Origin: Torreya grandis
Taxonomy: Eukaryota; Streptophyta; Pinopsida; Cupressales; Taxaceae
NCBI GenBank assembly: GCA_037957365.1
Contig: JARHVA010000250.1
Coordinates: forward strand, 3,355,501 to 3,419,500
Direction: 5' to 3'
Length of the DNA stretch: 64,000 nt
The translations under genes were made by a program, and so were the position numbers. The notes under the pieces were generated by a model. It was not told the DNA's origin, did no database searches, and was given only the letters and a program-made list of their open reading frames with translations. Positions 37,701-49,700 of the stretch are shown here, in pieces. Each line of letters opens with the position of its first letter. The first letter of the stretch is position 1.

Positions 37701-40700
37701 TAAGAAAAAACAATTAGATGACTCGCTCAATAGATTTGAAATATTGGACGACCTTAATCAGCAAGAGGTGAATCCCAGGTTAACGATTTTGGACCAGGGG
37801 ATTGAGGGACCAACTCAGGAGACCAATGCTTTAGGGGCTTTAACTGAAACACTGGATGCTGGAAATTGTCATATGGATATGGACCAGCAGCTGATAATTT
37901 CGGAAGGAATGACTTCCTCAGTTGCTCCCCTTAAAGAAGACGAAAATATGCCCCTTACCGGGAAAACTGGGGACCCAAGGGCAGCAAGAAGTAGTAAATC
38001 TTTTCCTCATCTTGGACTTCTGCAAAAAGACCTTAAGAAAGGAGGGGGAGAGAAATCTGGCAACCCTGGCAAAAAAAAGGACCAGAAAAAGATCAAGCTA
38101 ATGGAAGAGACTTTGGTCGAGTTGGGGTTAGTAAAAACTCTGGATGCACACTTTTTGAGCTCTCTGAAATGATTATAATATCTTGGAATGTAAGGGGTTT
38201 AAACAACAGCCCCAGACAAAATGATGTTCACAACTTGATTAAAAATCATAGGGCGGATGTCCTTTTTTTGCAGGAGACTAAGCTTTCAGTTGAAGACATG
38301 TCCAGACTTGCGCCCAGTTGTGGTGGCAAGGAGAATGTCAATGCATTGGCGCTACCAGATACTCTGGAGGACTAGCTTGTCTGTGGAACCCACGAAAGAT
38401 TGGCTTCATAGGCTAGCTGACCTCTAAGTACTCCATGACTATAATTGCTTCTAGCTTTGAGACGGGGGAAGTCATTCTCTTTTCCAATATCTATGCTCCC
38501 AATGATTGGAGGGTAAAAACTCCTTATAGGGCCACATAAGTTTTGTCCATAGCCTGGCCCCCTTCCACCCTTGGATTATAGCAGATGATTTTAACGCTAT
38601 TCTCAATTTGACAAAAAAAAGTGGTGGCACGTCAAGGCTGGACCCATCTGCTTTGCTAATGCGCAACTACATTGAAATTTTGAATTTAGTTGACGTCCGA
38701 CCCAATAATGGAGAGTTTACCTGAAACAACCGCAAGTGTGGGAAACATTGCATTGCTGAGAGACTTGATCGTTTTCTGGTCTCAACTTTTTGGGTTGGAG
38801 GTATGTGGTCTACGAGGTCTGAAATTTTGGACTGGAGATGATCGAACCATTGGCCCATCAAGCTTAATAGTGTCTCACAGTATCACCCGCGCTCTCTTTC
38901 CTTCAGATTTCAACTCATGTGGCTGCAGGATCAATCTCTACATGAGTGTGTTGCCAATTGGTGGCGTTGGAGTAGGCCTGCCCATGATACGGCGATGTAC
39001 ATTTTTGCCAAAACACTGCAATATGTGAAGTACAAGCTCAAGCGGTGGTATCACCAAAGTTTTGGAAACATTTTCCATGCTAAGGCTGTTGCACAAACCA
39101 AGCTTGATGGTATCACGAGAATAATAAGGGAAGAAGGACTGACTGAAGACTTACTGCAAGAAGAAACACAAGCTGTGAAAGACCTAGAGGAATGCGAGCT
39201 ACGAGAGGAAATTTTTTGAAAGCAGAAAGCTCGGGTCGAATGGCTCCAGGAGGGGGACAGAAATACTTCATTTTTCTTCAATTCGTCCAAAGCCAGGAGA
39301 CATGGCAATTCTATTTCAGCCCTGGTCAATGAAAGAGCTGAGCGCCTTAACTCCTTTCCGGCAATTTCTGAGGAAGTATTGCAGTACTTCTCTACTCTCT
39401 TCACGGAAGATGCTAACGGGGAATCGCCGGAAGAAGCTCGGGTTCTCTTCTGCATTCCGTCGTTGGTGACGCGTGAAATGAATGAAAATTTAATGAAACC
39501 AATCACACTTGGAGAGCTTGAGGAAACCATTGTTCAGATGAAAAAGAGAAAGCGACTAGACCTGATGGCTTCCCAGCTGAATTCTACCAAGAATTCTGGG
39601 ATATCATCAAACTTGACCTTTTCGCTGTTGTCCAAGAATCTCAGCGGAATAAACAAATGCTTAAGGCTACAAATGCGACCTATCTTGCTCTCATACCCAA
39701 ATGCGAAGGCGCTGATAGGCTAAGTCAATTCCACCCTATATCCCTTTGCAATGTGGTTTACAAAATTATATCTGAAATCATTGCAGACAGGTTAAAAAGA
39801 GGGCTGAGTGCTGTGATCTCAGAAGAGCAGAGTGGTTTTGTGAAAGGCAGGCAAATCCTGGACGGTATTGTTATTGTTGTTGAGTCCATTCACTCCATGG
39901 CCAACTCAAAAGATAAGGCGATGTTCATTAAATTGGACATGGCCAAAGCCTTTGATAGGGTCAGATGGTCATTCTTGCGGAAGGTTCTTCATGCTTTTGG
40001 CTTTGCGGACGAATGGACTCAATGGGTCATGAGCTGCATTTCCTCGGCTTCCGTCTCAGTGCTTATCAATGGAGAACACACGGAGCTTTTTGGTGCTACA
40101 AGAGAGCTGCGACAAGGTGATCCTCTGTCTCCGTACCTTTTCCTTCTCCTTGCTGAAGGTTTGGGGAGGTTGATCAGCAAGAACAGAGAGGAAGGACATA
40201 TCCAAGGATGGCGATGGGGAGGGGAATTGCCGGCGCAATCACACCTGCAACTTGCTGATGACACTGCCCTTATGGGCATGGCCAAAATGACTGAAGCTGC
40301 TAATTTACGCAGGGTGTTAGATGTTTATCTAATCGCCTCAGGACAAAAGGTCAATGAAGATAAGTCGTCCATCTTCTTCTTCAATACTCCGGGCCCTATT
40401 CAGCAGCGGATCGTGAGGACTTTGCATTTTCAGATTGGGACTCCCCCCTTGATTTACTTGGGTATCCCTATCTCAGCTGGTCATACATCCAAAGAATCTT
40501 GGCAGAGTATTTTGAAGAAATTCGGGTGAAAGCGAATCATTGGACACACAGGTGGTTATCCTTTGTGGGCCGGGTTCAATTTATCCAATCTGTGGTGCAG
40601 GCTTTATCCATTTACAGGTGTATGCTCCAAATTGCCCCGATGAGATTCGTTAAGGAGTTTGATTCAGTTACCAGACAATTCTTATGGGCTGGTAGTCTGA

Positions 40701-43700
40701 CCTCCACTAAATGGAGCCTTATTAGATGGGAGATTGTCTGCAGCCCCAAACAATATGGCGGGCTCGGTTTGAGGCAGACGGACTTAAATGGTATTGCTTT
40801 GGCGGCCAAACTTTATTGGCGATGGTGCACCGAACAAGACAAAGCTTGAACCAGAGTTCTCTCACAGAAGTACTACTCCGGAACCATTCAGAGGGACATT
40901 CCTCGCTATCCGCTTATTGGGAAAGGTTCGGCAATATGGGGTACTCTCAAAAAAGGGCTTGCTCTCATCAAGAACGGCTTATTTTGGATTTGTAAACAGG
41001 GATCCAAGGCTCTCTTTTGGTCTGACTCTTGGGATGGTTATCCTCCCATCATTTCTCAGTTTCCAAATTTGTTGAACCTTTGTCAGAGATTCCTTGATGC
41101 TGGCTGGTCTCGGGTGAGTGACTTCAAAGTTTACATTACACAAGGATAGGTGGAGGTAGCTCACTGGAAAGCTCCTGAAACTTGGCCTGTTAATGGGACA
41201 CAGGAAGAGAATGATACGCTGTTGAGCATCATTTCCAGGCGTCGTTGTAGTCCTCTTCAGGAGGAGGATGAGCTAGCTTGGTCTCCCAATCCCAAGGGAG
41301 CTTACACAATTTCTTCTGGATATTAGGCTTTACTTCTTCAGAGATTGGGCAGGGGGGAAGTGCATTGGTGGAGACAGGTCTGAAATAATTTCACATGGCT
41401 TAAATGCAACTGTTTTGCTTGGATGCTGGCTTGGAACAGGTGTTTGACCTAGGGCAATCTTCGGAAAAGAGGTTTCCAAGGCCCTTCAATATGTGTTGTG
41501 CGGAGCGGCCGAGGAAGATTCAGCACACCTTTTTTTGCGATGCCCCTTTGCCTTGCAACTCTGGCATTATTGGTGGGATGTTTGACAGCGCCTATGTCTT
41601 CATGCTCAATCTGTGGTCGATTTCTAGAATGGATTGGGAGAACCCCCCTCAAGGACGCCCTTCCTGCAGGACATATGGCTGGGCGGCCCCATTTTTCTGT
41701 TCTTGCAGATCTGGCTTGAGAGAAATAGGCGAATTTTTTGGGGGGTGAGGGTCATGGTGCAGCAAGTATGGCAAAAAGTGGTGGAGATGATCCAAGAAAC
41801 TGTCCAAGCAAAGAGCGCGATCTGCCTTCCTTTGACCAAACAAGACGCTCAGCTGGTGGCGCGACTTGGTTTCCAACAGTTAACTGGGAAGTCAGCGTGT
41901 GTCAGGAGAAGCAAGCAGGTCAAGGACCAGATTCTCAGGAATGATCAATGGCAATGCCCCCCTAGTGGGATTCTCAAGATCAATACGGATGGTTCCTCCA
42001 GAGGTAATCCGGGACCCGCGGGTACTGGAGGAATAGGAAGGGATTCTGAAGGTTCGGTGATTTTTCTTTTTGCGAATCCTGAGGGGCTGCAAACCATTAA
42101 CATGATGGAAGGTCAGGGCATTCTTTATGCCCTTGATAAGGCCCAGGCATTAGGTTGGCGTAGGATTATCTGCGAATCGGACTCTCAAATCTTGATTAAC
42201 CTGCTCATTAAGAGGAAAGTGGTGGACGTCAATTGGCAACTATCTCAGATTATGCAATAGACTTTGCAGATTTGCTCGCTTATGGATAGCGTTACTTTTG
42301 CTCATATTCCGCGAAAATGGAACAGGGCAGCGGATCTTTTGGCTAAATGGGCGTCTGACCATTTGGATAGTGGAAACAAAGAGGATTGGGGGTCCCTCTC
42401 CCCGACGTTGCGTTCTAATTTGGAAAGAATTCTGGAGGCTGATAGGGAGGTTCATAATATTGTCTAGTTGGGCGTGTGCCTAGTTTTTCAGTTTTTGCTG
42501 CTTTCTTCTGGGGGTTTCTGCCCCCCGTTCTTGTAATGCTCTTTTCTTATTAATATTATTTTTACCCCTTTTTATTTAAAAAAAGAATTAAAAAAACATA
42601 AAAAATATAAAGAATAAAAAAGGGACAAAATATCTATTTTTTAAATTCGGCGAGGGTAAAGATCATGGTAAAGCCTAGGGCATCGAGTGCTAAGTCTTCT
42701 TCGACTGGGCGACGGATAAGAGGCGGAATTTGTTGGGTGTAAAGCGCAGATTTCCGGCAATTTGGCTCGACAGGGGTAGAGTTTGATGACAGCGAAGGAG
42801 GAAGCTTTGCGGAGGGTGCGGGGTTCGATCAAGATAGGTAAGGCGCTGAAAGATTTGGGAGTTTGGAAGGGCAGTGCAGGGGAATTAAGACAATTGTTTG
42901 TCCCTAAAAAAATGGAAAGCCATTCAACTAGGGTTTTCGAGGAGTCTGTGTTTTCCCTTTTGGATCAGACAAGGGTTTTAACGGAAAAAACCTTTAGTTG
43001 TCAATTTCGAAAATAAAGCTTTGGAGGAGATTCTGGAAGGCAAATATTGGTTTGGAAAGAGGGGTTTGGTATGTCGTTTTAACATGGTCTAGCCATCTCT
43101 ATCCTCTCTTCACCAGTGGCTTTCGGAATCATGGAGTCCTTTGTTGGTAGGCACTATGGAATATATCCCTGTGCCAAAGGTTTTTTTATTGTGGCTTTTG
43201 ATTATTTCGTTGATCGTAGTAAGATATTTCAAGCTAAAAAATAGAATTGTGATAATCACCTTCTACTCATAAAACCTTGGACTACTCATTTTTACCCTTT
43301 GATAGAAAATCTTTCTCTTCGTCCCATCTAGGTGAGGCTACCGTATCTTTTGATTCAGTTTCGGTCTGAGACTAGTCTTTCAGTTATTGGTTCTACGCTG
43401 GGAGATTTGCTGGAAATTGACGTTTCTTCGTTGAATTCTTCCCAGACTACATTTGCCAGGGTTTTGGTGTGTTTAGACATTTCTCAAGATCTTCCCGATA
43501 GGATTGCGTTTAAAGTACTAGATAGGTGCTGGTCTCAAACCTTAGATTTTGAGGGAATCCCCTTCAGATGCCGGAATTGTTTTCAAATTGGTCATCTTTC
43601 TGCTCCCTGTCCAAAATCGAGGTGTAAATTAGAATCTTCTTGGGAGGAGGCTAATGAGATGCACCTTACAATTTTTGCGAAAAGAGTACCTGAACAATCT

Positions 43701-46700
43701 TTAGGAGTGGTTTCAGAATTTATTTTGGATAAGAATTTGGAAAAGATAGTACCATCGGTAAAACCACCTCAGAATAATAAGTTAGCTGGTTTTAGTGGTA
43801 AAAGCGTAAATAAGAATGAAATTTTTAAAGGCAAACCCAAGGTTGGAAGTGGTGGGTTAAGTTTGGATTCAGATAAATTGAGTAATAATGAAGAATGGAA
43901 GATTGTTAGAAATAGGAAAAAAGGTCGTTTCATTCCTAGCTCTTCGCCCAGGGCTGTTGGTACTCATAGTAGAACTAAGAAGGATGAGAAAAGTATTTAT
44001 GGGTATTCCGTTTGATTAATTTTGTTTATCTTAAGCTATACTAATTTTAATATTCCCAGATTGTTGATTTCTTTGGTATTAAGTTGGCTATATGCCTTGA
44101 CAGTAAGACCGTTAAGCAAGGCTATTTTTGTTCTTTGTTTGAAAAATATGTTTTTGGGACACGGTCCTATATAACCCTGACATTGAGCTAAAAAAAAAAT
44201 GGTAGAAAACATTAAATAAATAAATAAAAGATATAATTTAAATATATTTAGAAATAAAATAAAATAAAAATAAACATTAAAAAAATAAAAAATATATAAT
44301 ATAATAATTTTTAAAATTATAAATAAAAATTATTAAATAATATATATATATATTAAAAAAATTTAAAAAATTAATATACATAATAAAAAAAATTAAAGGT
44401 TATAAAAAATAAATAAATAAATGAAAAGAAAATTAGTACAAAATAACAAACAAAACATAAAATAAAAATATATTAAAACAAAATCAAAAAATAAAAAATA
44501 AAAACTTCATAATGAAAAAAAAATAAAATATATATAAAAACAAAACTTAAAAAAACAAAATTGAAAAAAATAAAATAAAAAAATTATAATCAAGATTCAA
44601 AATAAAATAAAAAGATATAAAAACAAAACTTAAAATATTAAAAAAAGGTAAAAATACAAAACAAAACTTTAAAAAAAAAAACATATTAAAAAAAAACAAA
44701 TAAAATAAAACAAAACGTATTAAACTTCAAACCCTACCTCTACAGTTGCGTGCTCCTCTACCGATCGACGATGCCTTGATGATTCGCACCATGGGGCCCA
44801 GGACCGAGTGTGCAGGGGACAACCAAGATGGGTTGTACAGAGTGAATGCGCAAAGAGTATTGAGACAAAACAATCAAACACACGTTCAATGAAGCAGAAG
44901 TCTTACTTGCAGGAAATGCAACTTCTAATCATAAATCAAAGAACAAGGAATACAAAGTAAAATGTCTATAGTGCATGTATACAGAGTAGGTGCATGGAGA
45001 AAGCTAACTGTGTTACGACTGCGTAGGGCATCGATCTGGCTGTGTTGTTATATTGTTATCTCCATGACTAGATCTATATGTTACATATAACATGCATAAT
45101 ACAAGAGCAAATTGTTGTACAACTACCAAAGAGGATGTTGATGGGCACGTTGATCTCCTATCAAATGTGGTAGTTGGCAATGATCTAAATAGTTAATGTC
45201 CAGGTTGCCTGCAACGATTCTTAATCCCATGATCCTCAATTGGCAGCTAACAACTAGTTGGGCTACATTTTGAATCATGTGATCAGGGCAGGCCAACACG
45301 TGGTTGCACTTAGGTGGGACCCAAAGGAGTCGACGAGTCTATGAGCAGATGTCCCGAAAGTGCGCGAGGCTACGCAATGCAGAAGGCACAGCCTGCGATC
45401 TGAGGCGAACGTTGTATGAAAGTCTGTGAGCAAGCATGGGACTTGTGCGTACAGTTGTGAGCAAACTTCGAGCAAAGGGGTGTGCATGCTTGCATGAGAG
45501 GTGCGAGTTCTGCGCAGGAGAACAAAAGAGAAGTGTGTTTGGCTACGTAGCAGCTACGCATAGATCATTCGCCCTTTCTTGAAGAGCAATGGTCTCCATT
45601 GCATTGGTGTGTAACTGAGGAAACTGCACTCAAAGTTGTTGAGAAGTGTACCACTTAGCTTGATCTGCATATTGTCCAACCTTGACCAATCAGAAAAGTT
45701 GATGTGTGCCATGACGGGTGCGTGTGTCTATCACTTCAATGATTTGGTCCTCTGTAGGGTGCAAGTGTTCAAGATCCAAATCAAAAGGATGTTATGTCAC
45801 AGATGGCTCAAGAAGTGGCAGAGTGTAAGGCTTGAGAAGTTCCACATTGAAGATTGGGTGCAAGCCCAAGTATGGAGGCAGAGCAAGAACAAAGGCATTC
45901 TCACCAGCCACGCATAGAATGGTGTAAGGACCATAGCGCAAAGGCTTGATCTTCCGGTGTGGACCATTGAAGCATTCCTTCTAAAGGTGCAACCAAACTT
46001 TACTACCAACTCGAAATGTACAAGAGGTGCGATGTGTGTCATGGCATTCCTTGTACTTTTCTTGTGTGCGAGAGAGGATCTGTTGACCCTGTTGATGAAC
46101 AAACTACATGTGTCGCAAGAACTTCTTAGTTTTGTTTGTTTCCCGTTCCAGTGTGCGTATTCAGTGTCGGTTGGTGCGCAGTAGGAGATGTCTAGAGGTG
46201 TTGAAGGTTTGAACCCAAAACATGTCTGGAATGGATTGTGACCCATAGAGCTGTGAAATGCTCTGTTGTAGACGTGTTGAATGTACAAGAGATTGTCATC
46301 TCAAGTGTGAGCATGTGCGCAGTTGTACATTCGCAGAAGATAAACAAGTGTACGATTGACCACTTCGTTTTGCCCATATATCTGGATGAAAAGTTATTGA
46401 CCGATCCAGCTGCGTACCCATCAAGTCCCACAATGATTGCCAAAAGTGACTTACAAAGCACAAATCTCGATCGAAGACGATGGATGTTGGAAGCCCAAAA
46501 TGAACCCAAACATGGTTGAAGAAAGCTTGCACAGTGCCAACTATGTCAATGTCTTTCTTGCATGCGACCATGATAGCCATCTTAGAAAACCTATCCACTA
46601 CAATGAACACTGCATCATGTTGGCATCTCGTTACAAGCAACCCAGTCATGAAATCCATGCTGATAGATTGCCATGGTCTGGATGGAACCGATAGAGGTCT

Positions 46701-49700
46701 GTAAAGTCCTAGCTTCTTGTTCATGGGCTTGGCGATGCAATAAGGAATACAATAAATGATGTGGTGTTCCATGTCTATGTGCATGTGCAACCAGTAGAAG
46801 TGAGACTGCAATGCGACTAGTCTTTGTCACACTGAAGTGTTCCAAGGTTTTGGCATAGTGCACCTCCCAAATGAGTCATTGCCGAGGTGCACTATTAGGA
46901 ACACAAAGGTGTCCAAGGTTGTAGAGAAGCTACTCAGACAAATAGAACTCCTAAGCTTGTTTACCTTGCGCTAGGCTAATGTAAGTTGTTGCAAAGTCTT
47001 GGTCAACTGAGTAGAGAACTACCTAGTCTGTGAAGTTGTGGCCACACATGTCCAGCATTGTGATGAGTGCATGAACTGGCAATCAGCGAAGGCAATCTTC
47101 TGCCTTGTCCTTCCCTTTCTTATGCTTGATTACGAAATGGAACTGTTGTAGGTAAGTCATCCATTTCATGTGTCGCACATTCTCCAGCTTGTTATGCATC
47201 TGCAAGAACTGATGTGGCTTGTGGTCCAAATGAACAATTGTCTCCTTCCCCAGAATGCAGTGTCACCATTGTTTGATTGCTTGTATAGTAACATACAATT
47301 CTTTCTCATAGGTGGAGTACCTTTGCACCGTGTTGTTGAACGTCTATGAGTGATATGCGATTAGATGTCCATGCTGCAAGAGCACTGAACCGAGTGCATA
47401 ATCTGTCGCATCAATGTGAATTTCGAAGGAATGTGCAATGTCAGTCATTGCGAGAACAGGGGTTGCACAAAGGCATTGCTTGAGTGCCTCAAAAGCACGT
47501 TGTTGTGCATGAGTCCAATTGAACTTGGCTTTTGCACGTGTTATCTAGCTGAAAGCCCAAGAGATGTGTGAGAAACCAAGGACGAACCTGCAATAAAAGT
47601 TAGCGAGTCCAAGAAAACTCCTCAATTCAGTGAGATTACACGAAGTAGGCCAATCTTGGATCACTTTGATCTTCTCTGGGTCTACACAGATGCCTGTGCA
47701 ATCAATAATGTAGCCCAGGTATTGGATCTGCACAGTGGCGAACGTGCAGTTTGCTAAGTTGGCTTGCATCTTATGTTGACGCAAGGTGTCGAAAACGTGC
47801 AAGATGTGTGCCCCAGATGCTCCTCCCAAGTCTTGTTGAAGATGAGAATGTCATCCAAGCAAACAATGACAAAGGAGTTGAGAAAAGCCCTGAGTAGATC
47901 ATCCATCAAGTGCATGAATATAGTTGGCATATTGGTTAGGCCGAAAGGGATGACCAACCATTCGTACAATCCTTCATGTGTCTTGAATGTTGTCTTCTAA
48001 ACGTCTTCAGGATGGATTGGACCCTGAAGGTAACCTGACTTCAAGTCGACCTTGGTGAAGTATTATGCACCTCAGAGCTGGGCCAAGAGGTCATCAATGC
48101 ATGACAATGGGTACCAATTCTTCACCATAATTTTGTTGAGTGTATGATAGTCTATGCAGAGTCGTCAGGACCCTTCCTTCGGTGCGAGGACTATCGGACT
48201 CCCACAAGGTGAAGTGCTAGCCTTGATCTTGCCCTAATCAAGAAGCTCTTGTACCTGGTGTCAGATTTCGTCGTTCTCCCAAACTAACCAGCAATATATG
48301 GGGCTATTCGAAAGAGGGGATCCAAAAACTAAATCGATGCGGTGTTTTACTACACAGTGTGTTGGAAGGCCTTCAAGCTCTATGAAGACTTCGCTACGCT
48401 ACTCTAGTAACTTGTCGAGTTGTTGCATTGTGCAAGTGTTGTGCACTACTAGTGTGTGCTTTGTCATCTATTGCACAGGTCTGTCAAGGTGAACCATGAG
48501 CAACACAAACTTTTATGCATGCAAGACAACTTTGCGGCATTGTTTGGCAAAGACCAAGGTGACTTTGGTCATGGGCACTAACTCAAACAGGTGGTAAAAA
48601 CGATCTTACGCACGGATAGTCCAATGTTGTGGCTTGGTTTGATATGTAGCTTTGCAGGCATACATATACAGTCACCCTAGTAGGATGTCACAGACCTCCA
48701 GAGGTGTGATGTCACAAGTGATGTTATCCTCCATAGGCTTGACTTTATACTAGAAAGTGCACTGTCATCAAACCTATCTATATTTCCCCTATTGCAACCA
48801 CCCAAAAAAATATGGCTTAGCGTGCGCAGTAGTGGTAAGACCAAGGCATTGAGTTGTGGATTACACAATGATGTTCTTATGACTGCCAATGTCAATAATG
48901 ATGTGGAAAGGTTAACCCTTCACCCAAAACTTGGTGTGGAAGAAACGTTCGCACTCCTCAGAGATGTCGATTGCAGTGGTGTTGGTGCTTAGACAAGAGG
49001 CATCTAGATCAATGTTATCCATCAATGTGGGACATGATGTAGATTGTGCAAGCAAGGATTGTTGCGCACGGCATTCGGAGTCATCATGGGTGGATGAGCG
49101 ATAGCAGTGGCACCACTTATTACCCGACTTGCCTTTGTCTGAAGTAGAAGGTGCAGGAGCCTTCGAGTGTTGCGCAATGTTTTGAGGTTGCTCACCTTTG
49201 CGAGAAGTGTTGTGCTTCTGCACAGAAGGCTACGATGTGGAGTTGTGCAAGGGTTGGGCCTTGCGCACTGCATTGGATGAAGAGATGGTACGTTGTTTCA
49301 TCTTTGCCTTGGCTTCAATCTTGGTGGCATTGCAATATGCTTGTCTCAAAGTGTCAGAAGTCAAGAACTCCAGCTTTGCACAGATATAAGATGAGAGTCT
49401 GCTAATGTACTTCAGCACCCTATGTTGTTCGCTCAAGTTCTCTTGCAGGCGTGCAAAGTAGTTATGGAATACATTGGTGTAGTCTTCCACCGACTGATCC
49501 TTGCGTTGGCTTAGTTGTTGGAACTTGACGTATTCATCTTCAAAGTGTCGAAGAGGGTAGTATTCCTCCTTTAGCGTGTCAACAAAAGTCTTCCATGATT
49601 CAATTGGAACGCACTCTTGTGCACATTGCACACTGCAAGTCTCCCACCAATGGACAACTGGAATGGACATCTTCAGTACTGCGAAGGTGATCTTCTTAGC

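Larger units (their letters stand above)
36706..42579 (+). mobile_element. L1-like LINE with C-terminal RNase H, full length
   Basis: Flanked by a perfect 17-bp duplication, AAAAAGAATTAAAAAAA, at 36689-36705 and 42580-42596. The 5' end is GGCATAGGTTGG. The 3' end is a short untranslated region closing in TTTTTATTT and A residues. Two open frames are recognisable: ORF1 with DUF4283 and a zinc knuckle, and ORF2 with endonuclease, reverse transcriptase and RNase H. It is much more GC-rich than the A-rich hAT leader it entered. Frameshifts and Trp-to-stop changes inactivate it. Confidence 0.87.

Noticed and set aside
39051..39530. Minus-strand serine-rich frame of 159 residues in the LINE
   Set aside because: Antisense to a recognisable part of ORF2; composition is the complement of the coding strand.
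36706..44200. That the ORF1-only insert and the LINE are one element
   Set aside because: The LINE is closed by its 17-bp duplication at 42580-42596, and the second DUF4283 protein lies outside it with a different sequence and its own poly(A) run.
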